DNA of 17,404 nucleotides from DAORDI01 sp035345895 (lineage in GTDB: Bacteria; Spirochaetota; Leptospiria; Leptospirales; Leptospiraceae): NCBI GenBank assembly GCA_035345895.1, contig DAORDI010000098.1:1-17404 (forward strand), read 5' to 3'. Position 1 is the first letter of the stretch; every line of letters begins with the position of its first letter. The notes below the pieces were generated by a model. The model saw nothing but the letters and a program-made list of their open reading frames with translations. It ran no database searches and was not told the DNA's origin. Below are positions 6,936 through 15,574 of the stretch, piece after piece. The position numbers and the translations under genes are program-made.

Positions 6936-8528
6936 ATGGAACTGGATTCCAGAAAACAGAAGCTGATTCTGGGCATTTTATTTATTGCGGCTCTCGGACT
7001 GAGGCTTTGGAACGTCACCAATGATCTGAATGATTTTCATCATTTCAGACAGACTTATACTGCAGCATTTGCAAAACATTTTTATGAATATTCAATGAAT
7101 ATATTCAAGCCGAATCTCGATATCCTGAATTACAAGAATATCTCTGAGTTTCAGATCTACGCATATATGGTCGCAGTATTTTACAAGATATTCGGGTTCC
7201 ATGACATTATCGGCCGATTCATATCCATTTTCTTTTCTGCACTGAGCTTTTTTGTATTTTACAGACTGGTGGAAAAGGTCTACGACAGCATTACTGCACT
7301 CATTGCCGCATTTCTCTTCTCCTTTCTCCCTCTGATGATTTTTTATTCAAGAGTGTTTATGCTGGAATCCATGATGCTTTTTCTTTCCATTTCGCTCATC
7401 TACACATCGCTTCTCTGGATTGAGACGGAAGAGAAAAAGTATATGGCCGCAGCCGGAGTGTTTACTGCACTGACTCTGCTGATCAAGATTCCCACTCTGT
7501 ATATGCTGATTCCTGTCGCATTCATGATCCTGAACAGATACGGATTCCGATTCCTTCTCATGCCCAGGTTTTACATATTCGGAGTTCTGAGCATTACTCC
7601 TGCACTGTACTGGTATTTTCTTCACGCCAGGCTGTTTCCTGAGGATTCCATTGTGGACAAGGAGGCGGTAGGGATTTATTACAGCAGAGAAGCATGGGAA
7701 TACTATTTTTATCTGATGAAAAATCCGGCAACATGGGCGAAGATTTTCCTTGAGCATATTGCAGAATATCATCTGGCTGTTTCCGTTTTTCTTTTTGCAC
7801 TTGCGGGAATTTTCCTGAATTTCCGATCTGCATTTTCCCTGAAAAAAACCTATAATTATACGCCAAATTCCTGGATATTTCCTTTCTGGGTTCTGGGATT
7901 CATAGTATTTATTCTTGCTTTCATTGCACCGAATGCGGCGCATGAATACTATCAGCTTCCTATTGTTCCCCCGATGATCGCAATCGCCGCATTTTATCTT
8001 CGGAACATTCTTGAGATGTATCTTCAGAACCGAAGCAGTGCATTAATGAAAACAGCATTATTGATTCATGCAATACTGCTTCTGTCCATACTTCCGTTCT
8101 CATACGGAAAACTGAAAGCGAGACTGACACCTGATCCTTTTTACAACAGGTTCGGTGATGAAGCCAAAAAGCTGACAGACAGAAAAGACCTGGTCGTGGT
8201 TCTGGACAATACTCCCCGTACAGAGGTGTTCTACTTCAGTGACAGAAGGGGATTCCAGCTCATTATGCCTGGAGTGTTTCAATTTGCTCTGAGCACAGTT
8301 CCTCCTGAAATCAAGACAAAGTACATTTCCGAACTGGAGGACTACAGATCCAAGGGTGCAAAGTATTTCTTTACCCCTTACGGAGAATTTGCAGTGTACA
8401 TTCCCTGGTTCAAGCAGTATCTGGATGAGAAATACGAATGCCTTCTCGGGTGCAATGTAACTCCTGAAATGGTTGTAAGGAAGGATCCTTCCATCAAAGG
8501 GTTTATCTACCGTCTTTCGGAGAAATGA
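6936..8528 (+). CDS. membrane glycosyltransferase of the GT39/ArnT-PMT superfamily
   Basis: 530-residue polytopic inner-membrane protein, the usual size for lipid-linked sugar transferases of the dolichyl-phosphate-mannose/ArnT type. After a first helix (about 8-24) comes the family motif in the first external loop, 'NDLNDFHHFRQTYTAAFAKHFY' (residues 29-50), where D33 is the candidate catalytic acid. The second family site is 'FYSRVFMLES' (136-145, E144). Many hydrophobic helices follow, then a soluble C-terminal part (from about 395, 'KLKARLTPDPFYNRFGDEAKKL' onward), presumably periplasmic. Such enzymes transfer sugar from a polyprenyl-phosphate donor to a lipid, glycan or protein; donor and acceptor cannot be read from sequence. 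GAGGA precedes the ATG. The stop overlaps the rarA start (ATGA), so the two are translationally coupled although functionally unrelated. Confidence 0.82.
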   Translation: MELDSRKQKLILGILFIAALGLRLWNVTNDLNDFHHFRQTYTAAFAKHFYEYSMNIFKPNLDILNYKNISEFQIYAYMVAVFYKIFGFHDIIGRFISIFFSALSFFVFYRLVEKVYDSITALIAAFLFSFLPLMIFYSRVFMLESMMLFLSISLIYTSLLWIETEEKKYMAAAGVFTALTLLIKIPTLYMLIPVAFMILNRYGFRFLLMPRFYIFGVLSITPALYWYFLHARLFPEDSIVDKEAVGIYYSREAWEYYFYLMKNPATWAKIFLEHIAEYHLAVSVFLFALAGIFLNFRSAFSLKKTYNYTPNSWIFPFWVLGFIVFILAFIAPNAAHEYYQLPIVPPMIAIAAFYLRNILEMYLQNRSSALMKTALLIHAILLLSILPFSYGKLKARLTPDPFYNRFGDEAKKLTDRKDLVVVLDNTPRTEVFYFSDRRGFQLIMPGVFQFALSTVPPEIKTKYISELEDYRSKGAKYFFTPYGEFAVYIPWFKQYLDEKYECLLGCNVTPEMVVRKDPSIKGFIYRLSEK

Positions 8529-9799
8529 GTTCGCTTTTCGGTTCAGCCGAGCCTCCTTTGGCAGAAAGGATGAAACCGGAAAGTCTTGACAGGGTGACCG
8601 GTCAGGACAGGACAGTCAATGTTCTGAAGAGGCTGAAAAAACCGGTTTCACTGATTTTTTACGGACCGCCTGGCACGGGAAAAACCAGCATTTCCATGAT
8701 CCTGTCCCGGAACTGGGGACTTCCGTTCCGATATCTGAATGCCGCCTCTGCAGGAGTCAAGGATATCAAGGATATCGCAGCGGAGACAGAAAGGACAGGG
8801 AGCATCTGTGTGTTTCTCGATGAGATTCACAGGTTCAGTTCCTCTCAGCAGGACAGTCTTCTGGACAGTGTGGAGAAGGGCAGAATCATTCTGATGGGAG
8901 CAACTGCCGAAAATCCTGCATTTCGAGTGAACAGGGCGCTTCTTTCCAGATGCCAGATATTCAGACTTTATCCCTTGGAAAGAATTTCATTTTTCGCACT
9001 CTACGAAAGAGCTGTCAGTGATTTTTCACTGGGAACTGTCCTGGATGAGCATTGTATAGACAATATCATTAATTTTTCCGGAGGAGATGCAAGAAAGTTT
9101 CTGAACTTCCTGGAACTTCTCGACTCGCTCGACCCGCCGGAAGAAGGATGGACCCCTGAATCAGTTTCAGAGGAATTTTCTTCACAGGTAATTTCTTATG
9201 ATAAAAATAAGGAAAATCATTACGATTACATTTCTGCTTTCATAAAGTCTGTAAGAGGAAGTGATCCTGACGCAGCCCTTCTGTATCTTGCTGCAATGCT
9301 TGAGGGAGGCGAGGATCCCCTGTTTATCATGAGGCGGCTCCTTATTCTTGCCAGCGAAGATGTTGGCAATGCCTCCATTCAGGGGCTGATGCTTGCCGAA
9401 GCAGGGCTTTCTGCACTGGAAAAAATCGGGATGCCTGAGGGAAGAATCATTCTTTCTCAGGTCACCTGTTTTCTTGCTGCATCGCCGAAGTCGAATGCCT
9501 CCTATCAGGCGATGGGACTGGCACAGGAATTCGTGGAGAAGAACAGCAGTAAAATTACAGTTCCGCTTCATCTCAGAAATGCACCAACGTTTCTTCACAG
9601 GAAAGAAGGAAATTCCAAAGGATATCAGTATCCTCACGATTTTTCTCTTGGCTTTATCCTGGAAAATTATTTTCCTGACGAATTAAAGGAAAACCCTCCT
9701 CAGTTTTATTTTCCTACGGAAAGGGGAACCGATAAGACTCTGAAAGACCGGCTCGAATCCATCTGGTCCAAAGACAGAAGGAAAAAATACTCTCAGTAG
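8525..9799 (+). CDS. rarA: replication-associated recombination protein A (RarA/MgsA AAA+ ATPase)
   Basis: 424 residues, close to the normal length of the family. RarA is a clamp-loader-like AAA+ ATPase that acts at stalled replication forks. The sequence shows 'ERMKPESLDRVTGQD' at the N-terminus (family RPxxLxexxGQ, with M in place of the usual R-P), Walker A GPPGTGKT (47-54), Walker B 'CVFLDEIHRF' (95-104), sensor 1 'GATAEN' (125-130) and the arginine finger in 'LLSRC' (R142). The MgsA_C region follows, with 'SAFIKSVRGSDPDAALLYLAAMLEGGEDPLFI', 'RRLLILASEDVGNA' and 'PLHLRNAPT'. The start ATG overlaps the upstream stop (ATGA), with GGAG only 2 nt before the ATG, consistent with coupling. mgtE begins 6 nt after the stop. 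Confidence 0.93.
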   Translation: MSSLFGSAEPPLAERMKPESLDRVTGQDRTVNVLKRLKKPVSLIFYGPPGTGKTSISMILSRNWGLPFRYLNAASAGVKDIKDIAAETERTGSICVFLDEIHRFSSSQQDSLLDSVEKGRIILMGATAENPAFRVNRALLSRCQIFRLYPLERISFFALYERAVSDFSLGTVLDEHCIDNIINFSGGDARKFLNFLELLDSLDPPEEGWTPESVSEEFSSQVISYDKNKENHYDYISAFIKSVRGSDPDAALLYLAAMLEGGEDPLFIMRRLLILASEDVGNASIQGLMLAEAGLSALEKIGMPEGRIILSQVTCFLAASPKSNASYQAMGLAQEFVEKNSSKITVPLHLRNAPTFLHRKEGNSKGYQYPHDFSLGFILENYFPDELKENPPQFYFPTERGTDKTLKDRLESIWSKDRRKKYSQ

Positions 9800-9805
9800 A
9801 AAAAT

Positions 9806-11176
9806 ATGCCCGACAAAAAAAAATCTGAATTTATAAATGAAGAAGAAAAACTTTTTACAGAAGTAGAATCCATACAGGATGAAATTCAAAGCAAAAATCT
9901 TGCCTTCATTGAAAACTATCTTCTTTACGCACACCCTGCGGATATAGCAGAGGCAGTGGAAGTTCTCAAAGAAGATGACTTCCTTTTTCTCTTCCGTCAC
10001 TGCGAAGAGGAAAAGCAGAGAAAAATTTTCGTGGAGCTTTCAGACGAAAAACAGTCTGTTCTTGTGGAAAATCTCAGTCTGAATGAACTCAGCATTATCA
10101 TCGGACAGCTGGAATCCGATGAAAAAACTCATTTCTTCTCAGATCTGGACAAGGATAAAGCCGAGGAGATTCTCGGAACCATCGGCAGAGAGGAATCCAG
10201 AAGAATCAGGCTTCAGCTGGAATATGAAGAAGGCACTGCAGGAAGAATGCTGAATCTTGACTTTGCGGTCATCAGAACTTCCGACAGTATGAGAAAGGCA
10301 ATTCATTCTCTCAGGCAGACTGCGAAGGGAATGGATATATATATAATATATGTCGTGGACGAACTGGGAATGCTGAAAGGCTGTGTCCGTCTGAAAGACA
10401 TTCTCCTTGCTTCGCCGAAAATGAAAGTCTATAAGCTGATGAAGCCTGTGAGACCCATCCATGTAAACACTCATCAGGAAGAAGTTGCCAAACATTTCAG
10501 AAAGTATGATCTCGTGACCGCGCCGGTTGTGGATGACGAAGGACGAATGATCGGAAGGATTACTGTTGATGATGTTCTCGATATTGTGCAGGAAGAGGCA
10601 ACGAAGGATATTTACGGGCTTGCCGGAGTGGGAGAGGAAGAGACGATCAAGACTTCTGTCTGGGGTTCAGTCAAACACAGACTTCTCTGGCTTTCCACGA
10701 ATCTTGTAATAGCAATGTTCACTGCATCGATTGTATCTCTTTTTGAGGACACGATACAGAAAATAGTCATTCTTGCATCTTTGATGCCTATTGTAGCCGG
10801 AATGGGAGGAAATGCAGGAACTCAGGCAATTACAATTATGGTGAGAAGTCTTGCAACAGGTGAGCTTACAAACTACAATTGGTTTTCCGCCGTCAGGAAA
10901 GAATTTATGATCGGGATTATAAATGGACTTACAATAGGACTCATTACATTTATTGCCACATATTTCATACGGTTCGATCTGAGAATCTCTGTAGTGATCG
11001 GCCTCGCAATGCTGATCAATTTGAGTATTGCAGGACTGATAGGTTCCCTTGTTCCCCTGATTCTGAAGTTTTTCAAAGTGGATCCTGCCGTTGCATCGTC
11101 AATTTTTGTCACTGCATGCACGGATATGTTCGGTTTTTTCTGCTTTCTGGGGCTTGCTGCCAAAATTCTCACCTGA
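9806..11176 (+). CDS. mgtE: magnesium transporter MgtE
   Basis: 456 residues, normal length for this Mg2+-gated channel of the inner membrane. Order of domains: an acidic N-domain (about 1-135, superhelical 'HPADIAEAVEVL...'), a pair of CBS domains (about 148-203 and 212-266, with 'LMKPVRPIHVNTHQEEVAKHFRKYDLVTAPVVDDEGRMIGRI'), a plug helix, and five membrane helices. The conserved 'MPIVAGMGGNAGTQ' is at residues 327-340 and the 'DPAVASSIFVTACTDMFGFF' block near the end holds the conserved pore aspartate (D440). The N and CBS domains sense cytoplasmic Mg2+ and close the pore. No Mg2+ riboswitch is evident because the gene is embedded in an operon directly behind rarA; its own Shine-Dalgarno is weak. 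Confidence 0.95.
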   Translation: MPDKKKSEFINEEEKLFTEVESIQDEIQSKNLAFIENYLLYAHPADIAEAVEVLKEDDFLFLFRHCEEEKQRKIFVELSDEKQSVLVENLSLNELSIIIGQLESDEKTHFFSDLDKDKAEEILGTIGREESRRIRLQLEYEEGTAGRMLNLDFAVIRTSDSMRKAIHSLRQTAKGMDIYIIYVVDELGMLKGCVRLKDILLASPKMKVYKLMKPVRPIHVNTHQEEVAKHFRKYDLVTAPVVDDEGRMIGRITVDDVLDIVQEEATKDIYGLAGVGEEETIKTSVWGSVKHRLLWLSTNLVIAMFTASIVSLFEDTIQKIVILASLMPIVAGMGGNAGTQAITIMVRSLATGELTNYNWFSAVRKEFMIGIINGLTIGLITFIATYFIRFDLRISVVIGLAMLINLSIAGLIGSLVPLILKFFKVDPAVASSIFVTACTDMFGFFCFLGLAAKILT

Positions 11177-11202
11177 ATTTCATGTAAAATAATGAATTTT
11201 GG
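11160..11202. repeat. 9-bp inverted repeat across the mgtE stop codon
   Basis: CCAAAATTC (11160-11168, within the last codons of mgtE) and GAATTTTGG (11194-11202) are perfect complements, with 25 bases between them. No T-run follows, so a standard intrinsic terminator is not supported; it may be a 3'-end structure. The right arm plus TAAG also resembles the core of the dispersed repeat (TGAATTTTGGCAAG at 4935-4948), though this may only reflect the hairpin arm. Confidence 0.3.
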
Positions 11203-11251
11203 TAAGAAAAACTGAAAGGAAAACTGTCATATAAAGCGGAGGCGGCTAAAA

Positions 11252-12856
11252 TTGATCACAAGGTTCATTACAGTCGGGTTTATTCTTGCTGGGCTTTTCA
11301 TCTCCTCATGTTCTTCCCGGAAGAAAAAAATTCTTTTTGTAATGCCTCTTTCTTCATTAATCAGCAGCACTCATTCCGTCGGAGGAACTCTTTCGGGTCT
11401 TTCTTCCGGTTCAACTGTTGTTCTTTCCAATAACGGAACGGATACAAAATCACTCAGTGCTGACGGAGTGTTCAGTTTTGACATCAGGCAGAACAGTGAA
11501 ACTGCCTATTCTGTGTCCGTGAAAACTCAGCCTGCCAACGCAGTATGCACTGTTCAGGACGGGACAGGAACCGTAGCAGGATCTGACATCAGTTCTGTCA
11601 AAGTCACCTGTGCAAATTCAGCCTCATTTAAAATCGGCGGAACTGTTTCCAATCTTTCCGGAACTCTCATTCTATCTAATAACGGATCCGACTCATTGAC
11701 GCTGAATACGAGCGGATCTTATGTTTTTACCTCCCCGGTTCTTTCCGGAAATTCCTATTCAGTCTCTGTGCAGTCTCAGCCGACCAGTCAGAACTGTGTA
11801 ATTCAGAATGCACAGGGAACTGTGGGCAGTTCCGACATTTCAAACATTGACATCACCTGCACAGGGAATGCAAACGGAGCACTTTCAAGCGGTACTATCA
11901 TTAATACCCTTGTTTTGACAGGCGGTGTGACCACATTCACAGGTTCATTCTGTGCTCCAAATACAGTCTGTGCCACCGGATCCTCCGGTTATGCCGATTC
12001 GGCAACTCCCTCTTCTGTCCTGTTTGACAGTCCTTCAGGGCTTGTGACTGACGGGACTTATCTTTATTCAGCGGACAAGAATAACAATGTAATCCGCAGG
12101 ATTTCACTGAGCGACGGATCTGTTTCCACTTTTGCTGGAAGCGGTGTGCAGGGACATACTGACGGAATAGGAACCAGCGCACAGTTTGACAGCCCTGAAT
12201 TTCTGACCACAGACGGTGTTTTTCTATATGTAGCAGATGCTCCGAACAACTGTATCCGGAGAGTTGTTCTGGCAAACGGTCAGGTGACTACACTGATTAC
12301 AGACAATACAAATCTGAAGAATCCCAGAGGAATGGTTGTATACGGAAATTATCTTTACATTTCAGAAAAAAATAATGGAAAGATTTTAGAGCTGAATCTG
12401 TCTACCAATGTTCTGAATCCAGTCGCATCAGGTCTGAATGATCCTAGAGATATGACTTTGGTCGGTTCCACTCTTTACATATCCGACAAAAGTGCAGATG
12501 CGGTGTATTCCGTGGGAATCGGTATTTGGACATTGAACACTCTTGCTGGCGGCGTTCAGGGACATCTTAACGGAATCGGTACCGCAGCAAAATTTAAAAA
12601 TCCGGAAGGAATTGTCTCTGACGGTACAAACCTTTATATCTGCGATACCGGCAATAATTCTGTCAGAAAAATTGATCTTTTTTCCGGAACTGTAAGCACG
12701 GTGGCAGGAAATACGCCGCCTTCCACAACATCAGGATATGTCAATTCATCCCTGTCTTCGAGTGCCAGGTTCAACTCCCCGCGAGGAATTACGAGCGACG
12801 GAGTCAGTCTGTACGTCTCTGACAGGAACAACAATACAGTCAGGAAGATAAACTGA
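11252..12856 (+). CDS. lipoprotein with two Ig-like repeats and a six-bladed NHL-type propeller
   Basis: 534 residues. The start is TTG at 11252, preceded by GGAGG with about 9 nt spacing; no ATG or GTG fits. The signal peptide ends in ISSC (Cys20), a good spirochaete lipobox. Two tandem beta-sandwich repeats follow at about 43-120 and 127-203, each starting '(V/I)GGT-S-LSG', containing 'LSNNG-D' and 'YSVSV-(T/S)QP', and holding two cysteines 21 residues apart (99/120 and 182/203), probably a disulphide. From about 226 the NHL-type propeller has six units of the form '(N/S)PxG---DG--LY(V/I)-D--NN-(I/V)R(K/R)(I/V)'; the first strand (VTTFTGS) may close the last blade. NHL propellers mostly bind proteins or glycans; I infer a periplasmic or surface role in binding. 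Its neighbour downstream is a shorter paralogue. Confidence 0.85.
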   Translation: MITRFITVGFILAGLFISSCSSRKKKILFVMPLSSLISSTHSVGGTLSGLSSGSTVVLSNNGTDTKSLSADGVFSFDIRQNSETAYSVSVKTQPANAVCTVQDGTGTVAGSDISSVKVTCANSASFKIGGTVSNLSGTLILSNNGSDSLTLNTSGSYVFTSPVLSGNSYSVSVQSQPTSQNCVIQNAQGTVGSSDISNIDITCTGNANGALSSGTIINTLVLTGGVTTFTGSFCAPNTVCATGSSGYADSATPSSVLFDSPSGLVTDGTYLYSADKNNNVIRRISLSDGSVSTFAGSGVQGHTDGIGTSAQFDSPEFLTTDGVFLYVADAPNNCIRRVVLANGQVTTLITDNTNLKNPRGMVVYGNYLYISEKNNGKILELNLSTNVLNPVASGLNDPRDMTLVGSTLYISDKSADAVYSVGIGIWTLNTLAGGVQGHLNGIGTAAKFKNPEGIVSDGTNLYICDTGNNSVRKIDLFSGTVSTVAGNTPPSTTSGYVNSSLSSSARFNSPRGITSDGVSLYVSDRNNNTVRKIN

Positions 12857-12867
12857 ATTGTCCGATG

Positions 12868-12956
12868 GGATAAAAATCATCATATTCCCCGTTGAAAAAA
12901 ATCTTGACATCCCGCCAAATCCCTATCCCAGAGTGGATATTGGGGGATTTTTATCC
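12868..12956 (+). promoter_or_regulatory. overlapping inverted repeats enclosing the ribosome binding site of the second propeller lipoprotein
   Basis: A perfect 11-base inverted repeat joins GGATAAAAATC (12868-12878) to GATTTTTATCC (12946-12956), whose last base touches the ATG at 12957. A second structure competes with it: AAATCCC (12917-12923) and TATCC (12924-12928) pair with GGATA (12935-12939) and GGGATTT (12944-12950), leaving TTGG as a bulge. The Shine-Dalgarno GGGGGA is 12942-12947, so the local hairpin hides it and the long-range stem hides its end. TTGACA occurs at 12903-12908 but has no good -10 partner. Confidence 0.4.
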
Positions 12957-14306
12957 ATGGAAAGGAAAATATATATAAAAACTGTCTCCTTATTATTCAT
13001 ACTTATTTTTTCATCAGGATGTCTGGCAAGAAAGGTTAAGCTCAAATACGGCAATACATCTATTCTGCTCGGAACTTTTGCCTTGGGAGGAGCTGTAAAT
13101 AATTTATTTGGAACCCTGGTGCTGAAAAACAGCAACGGGGATACAGTTACAGTCAAATCCAGCGGACAGTTTGTGTTCTCTCTCAAACTTGCAGATGCAG
13201 TATCCTATTCAGTCAGTGTAAGTTCTCAGCCCTCTATGCAGAACTGTATTTTGGAAAATCCGGAGGGGGTGATCAATTCTGCGGATGTGACAAATATAAA
13301 AGTGACCTGTACAGGAAATTCTTACGGTCCCTTGGTGAGCGGAACTATTGTCGCTCCTCTGAGTTTTACAAATGGAGTCACTACTTTGGCCGGTTCCTAT
13401 GCTGCACCGAATTCTGCCGGTACTTCAAATTCAGGCTTTACTAATTCGGCAGATGCAAGTGCTGTTCAGTTCAGCGGCCCTGAAGGAATTGCCACTGACG
13501 GAACAAACCTCTTTATAGGAGACAAAAATAACAATGTCATTCGGAAAACAGTGATTGCGACGGGAGAAACCACGACACTCGCAGGGAGCGGGGTCAGAGG
13601 AATTCTCGACGGAACAGGAACCTCTGCTAAACTGGATACCCCGGTGGATCTGACCTGTGACGGAGTATACGTATATTTTTCTGATCCCAGTAACAGGGCT
13701 GTAAGGAAAGCGGAAATTTCTACAGGGAAAGTAACTACTATCATCTCAAACAACAGCAAACTTGTGACTCCGAAAGGTTTGATCGTTTATAATAATAAGC
13801 TTTATATTTCTGAGGATACAAATAATGCTATTATGGAACTGGATCTGTATACATTGAGCGTAAAAACTGTTCTGACTTCGGGAATTTCAAATCCGCAGAG
13901 TATGACTCTTGTCGGAAGCACAATGTACATCAGTGACCGAAATACACACACAATAAGGAAGACAGTAATCGGTACATGGACAGGATCAATATTTGCCGGT
14001 ATTTCAGGAAATTCGGGACATATTGACGGAACGGCCACATCTGCTCGGTTCAACAGTCCGGAGGGAATTACAAATGACGGAAATTATCTTTATGTCACTG
14101 AATCAAACAACTGCATCCGGCAAATTGATATTTCCACGGGTACTGTCACTACACTTGCAGGACCTTCGACAGGAAACAGCAGCGGTTATACAAATTCGTC
14201 TGTACACTTGAACGCGCTTTTCAGTTCACCTCGTGCCATAACAAGCGATGGGAGTGCTTTGTATCTGGCAGACAGAACCAATTCTGCAATACGCAAAATC
14301 AATTGA
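12957..14306 (+). CDS. lipoprotein with one Ig-like repeat and a six-bladed NHL-type propeller
   Basis: 449 residues from the ATG at 12957. The frame is open further back to a TTG at 12858, but only the ATG gives a signal peptide with lipobox (SSGC, Cys22) and it has GGGGGA about 9 nt upstream. There is one Ig-like repeat at about 43-118 with cysteines 97 and 118, the same 21-residue spacing as in the gene before, and then six propeller units such as 'GPEGIATDGTNLFIGDKNNNVIRKT' and 'SPRAITSDGSALYLADRTNSAIRKI'. It is clearly a tandem paralogue of the upstream lipoprotein. It has lost one Ig-like repeat, and the 'SFCAPNTVC' cysteine pair is replaced by 'SYAAPNSAG'. Probably bound to a membrane and involved in binding; the ligand is unknown. 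Confidence 0.85.
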   Translation: MERKIYIKTVSLLFILIFSSGCLARKVKLKYGNTSILLGTFALGGAVNNLFGTLVLKNSNGDTVTVKSSGQFVFSLKLADAVSYSVSVSSQPSMQNCILENPEGVINSADVTNIKVTCTGNSYGPLVSGTIVAPLSFTNGVTTLAGSYAAPNSAGTSNSGFTNSADASAVQFSGPEGIATDGTNLFIGDKNNNVIRKTVIATGETTTLAGSGVRGILDGTGTSAKLDTPVDLTCDGVYVYFSDPSNRAVRKAEISTGKVTTIISNNSKLVTPKGLIVYNNKLYISEDTNNAIMELDLYTLSVKTVLTSGISNPQSMTLVGSTMYISDRNTHTIRKTVIGTWTGSIFAGISGNSGHIDGTATSARFNSPEGITNDGNYLYVTESNNCIRQIDISTGTVTTLAGPSTGNSSGYTNSSVHLNALFSSPRAITSDGSALYLADRTNSAIRKIN

Positions 14307-14370
14307 TTTAATTTCGACCTGAAAATAATCAGAAAATGAACAATGGAAAGAGAAATACGAGGAGATGGTT

Positions 14371-14838
14371 ATGAAAGGAAATTCTGAGATTATTGAAATT
14401 TTAGGGGAAGTCTTAAGTGCTGAACTGACAGCAATCAATCAGTATTTTATTCATTCAAAAATGAATCAGAACAGCGGTTACAAAAAACTGGCTGATTATA
14501 TGAAAAAAGAGTCTATCGAAGAGATGAAACATGCAGATATGGTCATCGAAAGGATTCTTTTTCTCGATGGAGTGCCTGATCTGCAGAGATATATGAAAAT
14601 CAAGGTCGGTAAAAATATTACTGAAATGCTTCAGGCCGATCTGGAAGTGGAGTATGCTGCTGTGGAAAGACTCAATCGGGGCATTGATCTCTGTGTAAAG
14701 TTTAAGGACAACGGATCGAGAGAGCTCCTTGAAAAAATTCTAGTCTCTGAAGAAGAACATATTGACTGGATTGAAGCACAGCAGCAGATCATCGCTGATA
14801 TCGGTGCGGCAAATTATCTGGCTCAGCAGCTGGAATAG
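14371..14838 (+). CDS. bfr: bacterioferritin (heme-containing iron-storage ferritin)
   Basis: 155 residues from the ATG at 14371, chosen because AGGAG at 14360-14364 is 6 nt upstream and the protein then begins MKGN as in other bacterioferritins (an ATG at 14365 would add two residues). Bacterioferritin forms a 24-subunit shell that oxidises Fe2+ and stores iron. All ferroxidase ligands sit at the numbers known from E. coli: E18, Y25, E51, H54, E94, E127 and H130. The heme-ligating Met52 is also present ('EEMKHAD'). 'RILFLDGVPDLQ' and 'EEHIDWIE' are typical family blocks. It is probably cytoplasmic. The gene stands 64 nt after the propeller gene without a clear terminator between them. Confidence 0.95.
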   Translation: MKGNSEIIEILGEVLSAELTAINQYFIHSKMNQNSGYKKLADYMKKESIEEMKHADMVIERILFLDGVPDLQRYMKIKVGKNITEMLQADLEVEYAAVERLNRGIDLCVKFKDNGSRELLEKILVSEEEHIDWIEAQQQIIADIGAANYLAQQLE

Positions 14839-15193
14839 ATCAAAGACGCAGTTTCCTTGGACGTAAATGCTGTGTAAGTGAACTGTCAGCAGTCTCAGAT
14901 TTTTCCTTACTCGGTATTTCGTTCAGGCATTTGCAAAGAACAATTCCTTCATTGTAAAAGCAGAACTTTTTTGCAGATAAAAGACGGAAATAATCGGATT
15001 ACTCCCTCTTTTAGAGGTCCGAAAGAATATCTCTTCCATAAAGCAAGCAGTTTTTGTCTCAAATATACGATGAATTCATATGATTCCAATGAATTTTTCC
15101 TTGTAAATTCCTAACGCTTTTTTTGTACTCAATTCAGATGAGACGGAGAAGTGAGGCAGTACAAAGCTGTTCCATTATCCGAAACGAGGGAAA
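14839..15193 (+). other. non-coding gap between bfr and the DUF190-lepA operon
   Basis: No convincing gene. A GTG-started frame at 14878-15114 has the composition of random sequence. A short AT-rich stem AATTCAT/ATGAATT (about 15073-15095, 9-nt loop) is followed by a run of T and might be a weak terminator. The right end holds the candidate promoter described separately. Confidence 0.4.
15101..15129 (+). promoter_or_regulatory. candidate promoter of the DUF190-lepA operon
   Basis: TTGTAA at 15101-15106, a 17-base spacer and TGTACT at 15124-15129, each matching the consensus at four of six positions. It gives a leader of about 57 nt to the ATG at 15194. The Shine-Dalgarno of that gene is GAGGG at 15186-15190. 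Confidence 0.3.
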
Positions 15194-15574
15194 ATGAAGA
15201 TCAGAGACAGAAGAAAAGAAATCACCATTTATATAAAGAACGATGAGATTGTGGACGGAAAACTTTTCCATAAAACTCTTCTGGATAAACTGGTGGAGCT
15301 TCATGTGACAGGCTGCACGATCGTGAAGTCCAATGCCGGTTTCGGAATGGATATGAAGCTGAAATACACTGACAGCTATTTTACTGAATTTTGGTCGAGG
15401 GAATCCACTGTCATTATTACTGTCATAGAAACTGAATCGAAGACGGAGGAGATTATTGCCCTTCTGGATTCCTGTATGCCGCAGGGAATTGTGAGTATAA
15501 AAGATGTGGAAGTAATACGTTATACGAAAACTGTGGTTACTGACGAAGATATTAAACTGGCGGAAAATGCCTAA
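15194..15574 (+). CDS. DUF190 family PII-like protein
   Basis: 126 residues, preceded by GAGGG. The sequence follows the DUF190 (PF02641) pattern: 'EITIYIKNDEIVDGKLFHKTLLDKLVELHVTGCTIVKSNAGFG' then 'STVIITVIETESKTEEIIALLDSCMPQGIVSIKDVEVIRY'. This family has a PII/CutA-like ferredoxin fold and is thought to bind small molecules or nucleotides; a specific ligand is not known to me. It usually carries a 'G-x-x-GFG' turn, which here reads 'SNAGFG'. Its stop codon (15572-15574) directly abuts the lepA start at 15575, so they are co-transcribed and translationally coupled. This suggests a regulatory link to translation or ion stress, but that is inference. Confidence 0.85.
   Translation: MKIRDRRKEITIYIKNDEIVDGKLFHKTLLDKLVELHVTGCTIVKSNAGFGMDMKLKYTDSYFTEFWSRESTVIITVIETESKTEEIIALLDSCMPQGIVSIKDVEVIRYTKTVVTDEDIKLAENA

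Noticed and set aside
12858..12956. N-terminal extension of the second propeller lipoprotein from a TTG
   Set aside because: It would place 33 residues before the signal peptide and lipobox, and the region is occupied by inverted repeats and the Shine-Dalgarno of the ATG.
14878..15114. GTG-started frame of 78 codons after bfr
   Set aside because: Unusual composition, no ribosome binding site and no recognisable domain; looks like chance open frame in AT-rich DNA.
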